From Calendula officinalis (lineage: Eukaryota; Streptophyta; Magnoliopsida; Asterales; Asteraceae), in the NCBI GenBank assembly GCA_963853835.1, contig OY970832.1, forward strand, positions 27,336,208 through 27,400,207: a stretch of DNA of 64,000 bases, given 5' to 3'. Position 1 is the stretch's first letter, and the number at the start of each line of letters is the position of its first letter. Of the stretch, positions 22,871 through 35,140 are shown in pieces. Made by a program: the position numbers and the translations under genes. The notes beneath the pieces were generated by a model that saw only the letters and a program-made list of their open reading frames with translations, did not search any database and had not been told where the DNA came from.

Positions 22871-24947
22871 TTAGAAATTTGTTATGGCACCTTCCAAAAA
22901 TATAATCCGGAATTTTAAGAAAATATAATGATAATTTAAACGAACTAAATCTGGAAGTTGATTTAAAGTTGTTTTTTTTTTTTTTTGAAAAAAATACTGT
23001 AAACCATAATTTAATGTTGATTTAAATCTGGTATTTTCTCCAAATTAGGAAATTCATTTATAAAAGCATTTTCAGAAATTTAACTAAAGAAATCATTGAC
23101 TAGACCAATCATTAAATGAAACGAATTCGTTTCCGGAAATACTGTTTGACCGAATCGTTTGACAAAATTTAAATTTTGAAATAGCCCAAATGACTAAAAG
23201 GCCCTTTGAGTCAGCTTTACACATCATTAAAAAGGACCAAACCAACGATGGGAAATGGACATGTCGTCATAAAATTGTATTGCTTAGCTCCATAGATACG
23301 TGGTAGATTATCAAATTATGAGCGAGCGTACCCGACAAATTCTCTTATGCAGCTATACTTTTTATTTAAATGTTGCGGTTATGTAATTTAATGTGACAGT
23401 GATAATTGTTGTAATTTTGAATTCCTTATTTTCAGGATACATATAATTATGGTTTAGGGTTTAAAAATCACAACTAAAATTAATCTGATAAATATAGCAG
23501 TTTTGAATTTCTTATTTTAATTCCGGTATTAATTAGACTCTCGTTAAAGGTGAACTAATATAATAAACCAATGTGGGTAACTAACACTCCTATTTTAATA
23601 TAAAATTTATCACCCGTAAATGCAAATTTATTTTTGGAAGGTGCCTTAATTTAATTTATTTTTTGATTTAAAAGAATTTGTTAATACTCATAAGAATTAA
23701 TAATAAAATGAAATTACTATATTATGATACATATAGTAGTTATTATAAATCAAGAAGCTAATAAATAATTTTTGGCACTTTGTAATGGAATTTTTCAAAA
23801 ATAAAATCCAGTTTTCCATAAATAAAATCTAGTATTTTATGGAAAAAAATAATGATAATTTCGTGTTAATAATTAATTTTTGTAAATCGACAAACTGATA
23901 ATGAATTTCGGAAATTTGTTATGGCACCTACAAAAATAAAATCCGGAATTTTAAGAAAATTTGATTGTAATTTGCACTAATTAAATATGGAAGTTGATTT
24001 AAATATGTTTTAGTTGAAAAAATATTGTAAATCATAATTTACTATTGATTTGAATCCGGTATTTTCTCTAAATTAGGAAATTCATTTATAAAAACACTTT
24101 CAAGAATTCAGCTAAAAATCATTTACTGGACCAATCATTAAATGAAACGAATTAATTTTCGGAAATACTATTTTAACAAATCGTTTGACAAAATTTAAAT
24201 TTTGAAATCGTGCAAATGACTAAAAGGACTTTTAAGCCAGCATTGCACATAATCAAAAAGGACCAAACCAAAGATGGGAAAATGAACATGTCATCCTAAA
24301 ATTGTCATACTTAGCTCCATAGATAGGTGACAAATTATAAAGTTATGAGCGAGCGTACCAGACAAATTATCGTATGCAGGTAAACTTTTTATTTAAATAT
24401 TGCGGTTATGTAATTTAATGTGACTGTAATAATTTTTTTAATTTTGAATTCTTTATTTTAAGGATCCCTATAATTATGGTTTATGGTTTAAAAATCACAA
24501 CTGAAATTAATCCGATAAATATAGTTGTTCTGAATTTCCTTTTTTTACTACCGCTATTAATTAGCCCCACATTAAAGATGAACTAATAAAATAAAACAAT
24601 GTGGTCAACTAACACTGCTATTTTAAAATAAAATTTATCACCCGTAAAATACAAATTTATTTTGGAAAGTGCCATAAGCTAATTTATTTTTTGATTTACA
24701 AGAATTTATTAATATTCTTAAGAATTAGTCATAATATAAAATTACTATAATAGCAAGCTGTAATTAGCGAGGTGTAAAAAAACATTGGTCAAATTTTATC
24801 ACTCGTAAAATATAAATTTATTTAGGTTATTTTATATATGTTTGCAAATCACGCATTATGTGCTGAAAATAACCTATTATTAAAATAAAATTGGTCAAAT
24901 TTTAAACAATATATATTATGATTTTTATATTTATTTCTAGAATTAGT
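22871..24947. repeat. Unit 2 spacer with A and B subrepeats
   Basis: Two diverged copies of a segment of about 0.87 kb, each running from AAACTGATAAT through GTTATGGCACC, CCAATCATTAAATGAAA, GAGCGAGCGTACC and a GATGAACTAATA word to GAAATTACTAT. B begins about 1.03 kb after A. No open frame of interest. The function is unknown. Confidence 0.75.
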
Positions 24948-25170
24948 TTTCAACATTATATTAGGAAATTTTGGGTCCTGCATTTAATTTTGGTCATCTG
25001 AAATACACTCCTCAAGTGTGCTTTGCTATGACTATTAACAAAAGCCAAGGTCAGACATTGTCGCAACTTGGTTTATTTCTTCAAAAACCAATATTTTCAA
25101 ATGAGATTGTATGTCGTTGTCTCAAGAGTTAAGAGCAAGAAAGGACTGAAGGTTATTTGTTGCCACAAAG
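24948..25170 (+). pseudogene. Helitron helicase fragment H2, unit 2
   Basis: Contains CFAMTINKSQ-like and GQTLSQLGLFLQKP coding words, then VVVSRVKSKKGLKVICC in the next frame. These are the terminal helicase motifs of plant Helitron Rep/Hel proteins. A single frame break separates them, as in all copies. Confidence 0.75.
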
Positions 25171-25477
25171 ATGACAATTACACTAACTCAACAACAAATA
25201 TCGTTTACAAAGAAGTTTTATTTTGTCTCTATATTTTTCTTATACCGTTTATTCATGTATCAAAAGTTGTTTATTATCATTTCAGTTATAGATTGTTATA
25301 TTATTTCAACATTATCACAATTTTATTCTTTTCCTATATCTCTCTTGAAGCATGCCCGCCCATTCCGGCGGGCTTTAAAGCAGTTGTTCTATATATAGGT
25401 GATAGATAGGTGTATAATTTCACACACACCTATATCTCATCCATAAAATTACATTGATTTTATTTGTATCTTGATTC

Positions 25478-26553
25478 ATGTCAATGGAGGCAACCGCAAA
25501 ACAGTCACTCTCCTTACCCTGGAAAACACGCATTACTCTATCCGTTCTCACCACCTTCACCACCGCATGTTTCTGGAAAAACGGCACCGTCAACCTTCGT
25601 CTTCTTAATTTAATCTCCTTCCGGAGCCCGACGACGTCCATATCTGTCAACGACGGTGCGTCACACGATGTCGTAGTAGATCAGTCATGGAACCTCTGGT
25701 TCAGAGTCTTTGTACCTACGCAACACGCCGGAGATGATCTACTAGTGATCGTGTTCTTTCACGGCGGCGTTGTGTGCTGCCGATTCGCCAGAAACTCACC
25801 GGCGGCTGTTGTTTCTATTAATTACAGGCTTGCACCGGAGCATCGGTATCCGGCTCAGCATCATGATTGCTTTGATGTACTGAAGTTTCTTAAATATGAA
25901 GAAAATAGATTTAAATCGTTGCCGGAGAATGTGAATCTGTTTTGGTGCTTTCTCGCAGGAGATAGCGCTGGTGGAAACCTAGCACATCATGTTGCTCAAA
26001 GAGCAAGTGAATTCAACTTCACGATACTTATGGTATATTTTCTTAACTTTGTACAAAACAATACATCAATTATTACAAAACAATACATCAATTATTATAA
26101 AAATATACATCATGTTTGAAGGTAATCGGAGTGGTGGCAATTCAGCCTTTCTTCGGCGGAGAGGTGCAGACCGAATCTGAGATACGGCTTGAAGGACTAC
26201 CGCCCGTTTCAAAAAAGCGAACCGATTGGATGTTGAAAGCATTTTTACCATAAGGGCAATTATTGAATCGTGACCATCCAATTATCAACGTTAGCGGCCC
26301 AAAGGCCGTTGACCTGTCAAAAATAGATTTCCCGCCAACAATGGTGGTTGTTGGCGGTTTTGATACTCTATACGACTGGCAAAAAAGGTATTACGAGTGG
26401 CTACTAAGGTTGGGGAAAGAAGTGTACTTGTTTGAGTTCCCAAACATGTGCCATGCTTTCCATATCTTTCCGGAATTGCTCGAATCTACACATCTTATTG
26501 GGCTGGTGAAGGAGTTTGTTCGTAAAGTATCGAGTAATGTTAGCACTTCATAG
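25478..26553 (+). pseudogene. Carboxylesterase pseudogene CXE-2
   Basis: Exon 1 (25478-26032) is open but lacks about 15 codons after HGG, which removes the last Gly of the HGGG oxyanion motif and the following YLSPDARAYDA segment. GDSAGG is kept. The intron runs from 26033 to 26121. Exon 2 has an in-frame TAA at 26251-26253 in place of the Gln of LPQGE, before the catalytic Asp and His. GGFD and CHAF remain readable after the stop. TATATATAG lies upstream near 25391. Confidence 0.9.
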
Positions 26554-26939
26554 ATAAGTTAATACCTTGGTTAATTAGTAACTACTTTTATTCATCATGC
26601 ATAACTGTGGTATCCTGCGTATTAATATACGTTGAGGTATCTGGTCACAAATCTATTTGTGGGGTTTGTATGAATGTTGTGTTTGAACTTAGTAGTATAT
26701 ATTTGTGTGATAATAAAGAAGCACTAAGTTTTATACAATGAGGTATCCGGTCACAAAATCTTTGTTTTAATTGACGAAAATGGTTGAAAGGTCCTAAATT
26801 TGAATCATAGAAGCAACATGAGGTTCATTCAAAGCTACCCGCGAGGTAGATGGTCACCCTGCATCATATGTAGTGGTTAATAATAGGTGCTCTTGTAATG
26901 TGTATGTGAAACATTGGTCATAAAGCAGGTTTATACTGA
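26554..26939. other. 3' flank of CXE-2
   Basis: Shared post-gene region with a repeated GAGGTATCTGGTCACA word (near 26634 and again near 26740), an AATAAAG possible poly(A) signal near 26710, and GCTACCCGCGAGGTAGATGG. No gene. Confidence 0.6.
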
Positions 26940-27149
26940 TTACGAATGAGAATTAATATAATTAAAGGTAAGATCGCATCAGGTTGGAAATTTGGTAGAA
27001 TTTGCACTATTCCGCGTATGTTCCTTATTCCTTCGGACAACAAAATGTCTTTCAAATTTAACCGAAGACGGTTTCCTATACAATTATGTTTTGTCATGAC
27101 TATCAATAAACTGATAATAAATTTCAGAAATTTATTATGGCACCTTTGT
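26940..27149 (+). pseudogene. Helitron helicase fragment H1, unit 3
   Basis: Reads RINIIKGKIASGWKFG then IPRMFLIPSDNKMSFKF and an FPIQLCFVMTIN end. This is the block before the last helicase motif in Helitron Rep/Hel proteins. After MTIN the match ends because the spacer sequence begins (ATAAACTGATAAT). At 27150 an LTR element interrupts the spacer. Confidence 0.75.
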
Positions 27150-28306
27150 CAGAATCGAATAACTTGATATGTTATTGAATCACAGATCTACTCACAATGA
27201 GAAGTTACAGCGGATTAACACTATTGTGATTGAGAAGAATTAGTATGAAAAAATGCAAATAATCAAACGAATATAAAAAACACAGTTTATCATAAAAAGC
27301 TTCAATGTATATTGACTTAAGAATTACAATACACACGTATGTTTACAATTCAAAAGAAACTACATATAATAGTCCTTGAAGCCTAACAATTTACCCTAGT
27401 TATCCTAGGACTAGATTACAATCAATATACAAAAGATATTATATTCTAAATTAACTTTCCTGAGATCTCGGACACGATATATTCTTCAAATAAGCTTCAT
27501 CAGTAGCATATCAGACGATCAGTAGTAAACGCCAAGATCAGTAGTAAGTTATGTTGTCAGTAGGAATTATAATATCAGTATCAAGTAGTTATAGCAGCAA
27601 TAACTCTTGATCAGTAGTATCTTCATCATCAGTATCAACTCTGATATAACCCAACAGAGCCGGAAAGAATAACAAATTAGTGGGAGAGAGAATGTAAGTG
27701 ATCAATCTAATACCAACTTTTTATTAAATACGAAATAGGAAATCATACACAAGAGTAAATTACGTAACTACTAATATTGTTGTATGGATGAAAACATGCA
27801 AATATAAATTAACCAAATAAAAGTATATAAATTAATAAAAGTCTCGTGGTTTATTGGACGGCTCTGAGCAAATCAACATATTCACCAACTGTTATGACTT
27901 ATTATGTTGTACCCAATAGTCTAGGGACTTGTATTGACACATTGTATAAGTGTTAAGCTAGTCATTAGGATTAATCTTAGACAATTAGTGTTTAGTATAT
28001 ATGCCTCCCTTGTAATCACTAATTGTAACTTTGCTTGAATTAATTGTGTAAGCTAACATGCATGATCTCATTGATTCCATGATGATTTGAAGATCTAGTA
28101 GGTGTAAGTGTGTGTTTCTAGAGAGAGAAAGTTAGAGAGAAGATGGAGAGAGTTGGAGCTTTCAAAATGTAATTCAATTAGAAAGTGTGGGAAAGCTTAC
28201 ATCATCATGCTTAGTCTCACCTATTTATACCATCTATCACTAATCACCACTAACTAGTTTAATTAAGCCTAATTACATCATTTAAGCACAAAACTAGTCC
28301 TAACAA
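27150..28306 (-). mobile_element. 3' LTR of a minus-strand Sirevirus-like element
   Basis: On the minus strand it starts TGTTAGGACTAGTTTTGTGC at 28306 and ends TCTGACA at 27150, where spacer sequence (ATGGCACCTT) resumes. The first few hundred bases match the LTR at 12178. It has a TATA box at 28222-28229. Bases 27510-27640 repeat GATCAGTAGTA words. Confidence 0.75.
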
Positions 28307-28320
28307 TCTCCCCCTTTTTG
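28307..28320 (-). other. Polypurine tract of the minus-strand Sirevirus-like element
   Basis: On the minus strand AAAAAGGGGGAGAT sits directly before the LTR start. It is the same as the tract at 12163 on the plus strand. Further purine motifs occur at 29270-29280 and 30245-30310, giving the same clustered-PPT layout. Confidence 0.85.
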
Positions 28321-30420
28321 TGCTTGAAGCACCTCATCTCAGTCTTCCTTCTTCAATTTAATCTATTGGCACGTTGCCCCTTTCACACGAATGAAGAAGG
28401 TTCATGCTCTCATTGCAAACCCTTATTCTGACCAAATGTTGGTAGAGGGTTGCGTATCTATGTGGAAAGATGGGCATGCTACAATGTTCATGAATTTTCA
28501 GATGTACTTCAAGATGTTGAATTACGTTCAGTCATTTCAATTCTTCGTCAAAAGTTGTAATTAGCATCTCTAGGTTTCTCTTTTCATTGATTACATCTGA
28601 GTGGCAGTGGAAGCAATTAGGATTTCTGCCTTTGGCTTGGAAATGTTTCCGAAATTTCAAGAACATACCATTGAAGAATTTTGAGGTTTCAGACACTCAA
28701 AGGAAATATTTTTCGTTGAATCTGTTTGTGTAAGAAAGATTTAAAAATGGTTCATTTAACGTTAAAGGTTCTGGTAATGGAATGTCAGTTGGGAAGGATT
28801 TGTTTGGGATTGCAGTTATTGGAGATTTTGTTTTGGAATTTCGTGGTAGAGGTTTTGTGAGGACAGAGTGATGATGTTTTGAATTTTGAGAAGAATGATT
28901 TGTAAAGTTAAATTTTGTATAGATGTGGATGTTTTGTATTTTGGTAAGAATGATTTGAAAGATTAAGATTTGGTTGTGATGGTAGAGAATTTGAAAGGAA
29001 TGATTTGTAATGTTAAGATTTGAAAAGAAATGGTTGAGATTTTGAGAGAAATTTCGGTAGATGAATTTGTTTCTTCTTCGTCACTTGTTTTCCGTTTAAT
29101 ACATTGATTATCATTTTCTCTTCCTCTGAATCACTTGATATAAAATATTTCTGATTTTGCAGTTGATTTGAGTACATGCGATGTGAATTTTCTTCTTTGA
29201 TGAGATGTTTATGGTTCTTTTTGATGTTGTTCAGTTATAAACCCGGTACTTGAACCATTTCTTGCACTTTTCTCCCCCTCGTGAGAATCATGACCAGGAT
29301 CCTCATGTTAATACTGAATGTTTGCTTTGTATAAACTGAGAGAGGAAATAGTGTGTCTTTGTAATACGTGAGCCAAGATTGGATTTTTGGTGTTGTTTTT
29401 CGAAATCAAGAACTAGTAACACGTAGTACTCATGAAGTAACCAGATAACTAATGATGTTAGCCAAGAATCTTGGAGAAAAATATTTGAAAAATGAAGAAT
29501 AACAGTGTCAATAATCACGTGAAGTCATAAACAGATGCAATCTATACTGAAGAACTTCTGCAAAGAGATCGTTTACGGATATGATAAACACGATGATTAA
29601 AGACATTGTTAATCAAATATTTGAGATTTAAAAGAGATCAATTTGTTGGATTAGATCAAAGATCATTGAAGTATACAACTTACAAAGATGCAATCTTCTC
29701 TTAACGTGTTCAGAGAAAAGATCGACGGATATACAAAGATCAATGACCTAACAGAGGTTAGTGCATTAAAAGCGATTTTGTGTTTGTGATAGTATGAGTA
29801 ATTCAGAATTGAATCTGAACAGTTTGGAGAAAAATAAAAAATGATTACTCCATTGATGTATATTTGCATAATAATTTTTTTTGACAATGAAGTAACACAA
29901 AGGTAGCATTGAGAAATAAGAGAATTTGTAATAAACAGATGCAATCAATACCAACCTAGACTGGTAAAGAGATCGTTAACGAATATTACAAAAGCTAATA
30001 CTCAATATTGAGAACCTTGTGTGATTGTACATATGTACGAGGTTGAAAATCTATTTGAGAGGAAAAAAAATATTTATTAGTAATAGAGAATAAGAAAATT
30101 TGTAATAAACAGATGCTATCAGTACATACTAAGATTGGTAAAGAGATCGTTTACGGCTATTACAAAAACTGATACTCCATATTAATAATAATAAAAAAAA
30201 AAATTGAAAGGAGCATTGAAAAATTGTTTATCAATTCTGAAAAGATGCCCCCCCTCAACATATGAATATCGATTTTCTCCCCCTCAACAAGTGAATATAG
30301 AAATTCACCCCCTCAACCAATGATGTCATTGAAGAACGGGTTTCAAGCTGATGTTCTTGAAAGCCATTTAGCATTCAGAAGCGGGTTATACACTGACGTG
30401 CGCATAAGCCATTCTGTTGT
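28321..30420 (-). mobile_element. 3' non-coding region of the minus-strand Sirevirus-like element
   Basis: Corresponds to 9810-12162 of the plus-strand element. It contains four copies of the stem-loop module (see next entry), PPT-like motifs near 29275 and 30285-30310, and no convincing gene. Open frames at 29303-29954 are overlapping and motif-free. Confidence 0.7.
29525..30160 (-). repeat. Four stem-loop modules, minus-strand copy
   Basis: Modules lie near 29525-29583, 29678-29730, 29930-29985 and 30103-30160. On the minus strand each shows GATCTCTTTACC or a variant, a variable hairpin, and ATTGCATCTGTTTAT. The third module pairs TACCA with TGGTA, and the second pairs TTCTCTG with an imperfect partner. 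Shared flanks and spacing show common descent with 10129-11226. Confidence 0.75.
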
Positions 30421-30651
30421 GGTTCGAGTTATACACTGAATTATGTATAAGTCATCCTCCTGCAAAGCAAATCAAACAACTTTTGGTACCCATTTATGTT
30501 TGGATCCGATGGTATTAGTATGATGATGAAACCTTCGATAAGTTGTATCGATTTGATTTAGAGATTTGGAATTCCAAGAAAATTCGAAATTTGATATTTC
30601 ACGTTCAAATAATTTCCGGGGAATTATTTGAGATTTTGGAGTTTTAGGAAT

Positions 30652-31194
30652 TCATGTTGCATTTGAGCTCATAGGAGTTTTGTGAAAATCATTAATAGAA
30701 TAAGGAGAATGATTTTGTGATTTCATGGTCCAACGTAAAGATGTGTCAGGTGTTTGTGCAACCCATTTCGACTTCTGATTGTTAATCCATAGTTGTTTTA
30801 CAAGAGTTTTATGATCCATCTGAGAATGCTTAAGTCTGGAAGAGGAACCTAATCTGTTTGAACTTTTAGGTGCGGAATTTCCTCTAATAACTTGTTTGAG
30901 AGCATACTTGTTCTTATCAGAGTTTAGTGGAAGCGTGGATCTCCGAGGCTTAGGCTTGGTAGAGGAACTTAATTGTGATTTCGGTTTAGGTGTTGATTTT
31001 CCTCTATTAGCCTGATTTGGATAGTCAGTATTCTCAATCGATGTCTTATCATTGATTTTATTGGAAGAATGATAGACACAAGTAGCACACACATTTCTAT
31101 CAATATTATGAGGTTTAAGCAAGCCAAATTTATGTCCGCAAGGAAAAGAGCCATTAGTAGTATTGCAGCGTGACGATTTGGGAGTTTGTGACAC
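30652..31194 (-). pseudogene. Sirevirus-like gag C-terminal region, minus strand
   Basis: A 180-codon open frame, basic and Ser/Pro/Lys-rich. It carries QVIRGNSAPKSSNRLGSSS, a close match to residues 240-275 of the frame at 8468. A C-x2-C pair (VCATCVYH) lies near its start, and KPKPRRSTLP matches the plus copy. It belongs to the same gag as the fragments at 31195-32565. The segment after it (30420-30500) holds the WVPK end and the same post-gag GACTTATACA junction, again with no protease or integrase. Confidence 0.7.
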
Positions 31195-32577
31195 TAATGT
31201 TCTGTTTCCATCTGGTTTGTGTGAACGCTTAGCTACTCGTTTTAAAATATAGGAACTTTATTAGTAGAAATATTATTAACAAGAGACTTTGGTTTTGGAG
31301 AATCACTTTGAATAGAAACAGAATTTATTCAACAATTTTATCTTCTACCTCATTAATTTTGTTTTGCAAAACGAATTTTTCTTTATCAAATTTCTTTTGT
31401 GTTTCATCGATTTCATTTTCCAATTGACAAATTTTCTTTTCTAGAATTAGAGATTGTACATAAATCTTTGGTGTTACTTTTTGTTGAAGTACAGCATTAC
31501 CCTTAATCTCAAATTCTTCTGGTGTTACAATCGGAAAATAATCATCAATTTAAAATTTTGCCTTTTTAGTTTCATATGTTTTATTCAATTTAGCACAGTT
31601 GAAACTAATTTGTGCATTCTCCTTCTTAGCTCTGTTGAAAGTCTCAATTTCTTCTTTTTCATCTGTCATTCGAATAAACCTCTGCCAGATATCTAGATGC
31701 ATGTATTTGTAGTCATACAGTGTTGGAAGCACATCACACGCCTTGCTAAGATATCCTGGATTATCAGCTCCTAATCCTTGTTTTGAATTGAAGTACTTGA
31801 ATTCTTTAGGCTTATTTAAATGAATGGGTTGATCAGTTTGTCATCTTTTGGCAATTATTTCTTCAAGATGTTTGATGTAAAAAGACAATTGATCGTTATC
31901 ATTTTTAAGTTGATTTATTATATTCTGTTTGTTGTTCATTTCTTGTGAAGTATTGAGGTGTTGCTCATTTAATTTTTCAGATAATTCTTTATCTGACCAT
32001 TTAAAGATTTAAACTGTTTCTCATTATCATCAAATTCTTGTTGTTTACGTTCCAACCAGTTTTTTGTTATTTGGTATTCATGAAACGTTTCAATGTACAA
32101 TTTGTAATCTTTATGAGTTTGATCATTTGATTTTGGATTAAGAGTATTTTTAAGATCTTTGATTTCAGTTTCTTGTTCCAAAATTGTATGTGAAAGATTC
32201 TTGATCTCATTTTCATATTTGATCTTTAATTCTGATACTTGATGTTGTAAATCAGATTCTCTTATTTGAAAATTTGATTTTGTTTAATACGATGAACAAG
32301 TTGTTCACCATGATGAACAAATTGTTCACGTTCGTTTTCTAAACCGTTCAAACGTTCTTGAAGTTGAGTGTTTAAATTTTTTTTCAATTAAAAGTTTTTG
32401 TTTTAAAGAATCAATTTCAGATATCTGAGTTTTAACAAAACAAGTATTAGGACCAGTGGAATTATCAGAATTTGATAAGAGAGAACTAATTACCTCAATT
32501 TCCTTATTGGCTTCTTCATTAAATCTATCAACAATCTCAGCATTTTCTCTTGCCATAAAACACAAGTTTGCTGCATC
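31195..32577 (-). pseudogene. Sirevirus-like gag, central and N-terminal coiled-coil fragments
   Basis: Frames at 32326-32565 (starting MCFMARENAEIVDRF) and 31969-32181 (charged, coiled-coil-like) are pieces of the same gag. The CFMA start is reminiscent of the segment after the knuckle in Sirevirus gag. Frameshifts separate the pieces. The 5' end of the element, including the 5' LTR, is missing: array sequence resumes at about 32578 with CATTAAAGATGAAC. Confidence 0.6.
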
Positions 32578-33151
<574 letters not shown>

Positions 33152-33360
33152 TTTTCAACATTATATTAGGAAATTTTGGGTCCTGCATTTTAATTTTGGT
33201 CATCTGAAATACACCCCTCAAGTATGCTTTGCTATGACTATTAACAAAATCCAAGGCCAGACATTGTCGCAACTTGGTTTGTTTCTTCAAAAACCAGTAT
33301 TTTCAAATGAGATTGTTTGTCGCTTTCTCAAGAGTTAAGAGCAAGAAAGGATTGAAGGTT
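33152..33360 (+). pseudogene. Helitron helicase fragment H2, unit 3
   Basis: Reads HLKYTPQVCFAMTINKIQG then TLSQLGLFLQKPVFSNEIV. The sequence after the helicase motifs is shortened: the 230 bases usually found before the hairpin and TATA box are deleted at about 33358. Confidence 0.75.
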
Positions 33361-33500
33361 CTCTTTTGAAGCATGCATGCCCATTCCGGCAGGCTTTGAA
33401 GCCAATTATTCTATATATAGGTGATCAATAGGTGTTATATTTTCAAACACACCTATATCTCATCCATAAAGTTGCTTCGATTTTATTTGTATCTTGATTC

Positions 33501-34576
33501 ATGTCAATGGAGGCCACCGCAAAACAGTCACTCTCCTTACCATGGAAAACACGCATTACTCTTTCCGTTCTCACCACCTTCACTACCGCATGTTTCCCAA
33601 ATAACGGCACCATCAACCATCATCTTCTTAATTTAATCTCCTTCCGGAGCCCCGCGACATCCACATCCGTTAACGGCGTTGCGTCACACGATGTCGTAGT
33701 AGATCAGGCAACGGACCTCTGGTTAAGAGTATTTGTACCTACGCAACATGTCGGGGATGATCTGTCGGTGATCGTGTTCTTTCACGGCGGTGGATTCATC
33801 TAACTCTCTCCGGACGCCCGGGCCTACGTCGCCATGTGCCGCCGATTCGCCAGAAACTCACCGGCAGTTGTTGCTTCTGTTAATTACAGGCTCAACATCA
33901 TGATTGCTTTGATGTACTGAAGTTTCTTAATGATGAAGAAAATAGATCTAAATCGTTGCCGGAGAATGCGAACCTGTTTCGGTGCTTAGCACATCATGTT
34001 GCTCAAAGAGCAAGTGAATTCAACTTCACGAGACTTAAGGTATGATCGATTATTGATAATTTTTAGTATTTATACAGCTATATTTTTTTAACTTTTTACA
34101 AAACAATACATCAATTATTACAAAAATATACATCATGTTTGAAGGTAATTGGAGTGGTGGCAATTCAGCCTTTCTTCGGCGGAGAGGAGCGGACCGAATC
34201 TGAGATACGACTTGAAGGAGTACCGCTCGTTTCAAAAAAGCGAACCGGTTGGATATTGAAAGCATTTTTACCGCAAGGGGAAGTATTGAATCGTGACCAT
34301 CCAATTATCAACGTTGGCGGCCCAAACGCCATTGACCTGTCAAAAATAGGGTTCCCGCCAACAATGGTGGTTGTTGGTGGTTTTGATACTCTGTACGACT
34401 TGCAAAAAAGGTATTACGAGTGGCTACTAAGGTTGGGTAAAGAAGTGTACTTGTTTGAGTACCCGAACATGTGCCATGCTTTCTATATCTTCCCGGAATT
34501 CCCCGAATCTACACAACTTATTGGGCAGATGAAGGAGTTTATTCGTAAAGTATCGAGTAATGTTAGCATTTCATAG
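33501..34576 (+). pseudogene. Carboxylesterase pseudogene CXE-3
   Basis: Exon 1 (33501-34039) has a TAA at 33801-33803 straight after HGGGFI, the same 25-base deletion as CXE-1 (near 33890), and a 30-base in-frame deletion (near 33988) that removes GDSAGG with the catalytic Ser. Exon 2 (34145-34576) is completely open, with GGFD and CHAF. TATATATAG lies near 33412. Confidence 0.92.
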
Positions 34577-34965
34577 ATAAGTTAATACCTTGGTTAATTA
34601 GTAACTACTTTTATTAATCATGCATAACTGTGGTATCTTGCGTATTAATATACATTGAGGTATCTGGTCACAAATCTATTTGTGGGGTTTTTACGAATGT
34701 TGTGTTTGAACTTAGTAGTATTTATTCGTGTGATAATAAAGAAGCACTAAGTTTTATACAATGAGGTATCTGGTCACACAATCTTTGTTTTTATTGACGA
34801 AAATGGTTGAAAGATCCTAAATTTGAATCATAGAAGCAACATGATGTTCACTCAGAGCTACCCGCCAGGTAGTTGGTCACCCTGCATCATATGTTGTGGT
34901 TAATTATAGGTGCTCCTATAATGTGTATGTAAAACGTTGGTCAGAAAGCAAGGTCTATACTGATT
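34577..34965. other. 3' flank of CXE-3
   Basis: Shared post-gene region with AATAAAG near 34735 and two GAGGTATCTGGTCACA words. No gene. Confidence 0.6.
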
Positions 34966-35140
34966 ACGAATGAGAATTAATATAATTAAAGGTAATATCA
35001 CATCATGTGCGAAATTTGGTACAATTTGCACTATTCTGCGTATGTTCCTTATTCCTTCGGACAACAAAATGTCTTTCAAATTTAACAAAAGACAGTTTCC
35101 TATACAATTATGTTTTGTCATGAATATCAATAAACTAGTA
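34966..35140 (+). pseudogene. Helitron helicase fragment H1, unit 4
   Basis: Reads MRINIIKGNITSCAKFG then RMFLIPSDNKMSFKFNKRQF and FPIQLCFVMNIN. Same block as in the other units, and open over the whole fragment. Confidence 0.75.

Noticed and set aside
30652..31194. Independent host gene for a Ser/Lys-rich protein
   Set aside because: It is collinear with the plus-strand gag at 8468 and sits between matching retrotransposon landmarks.
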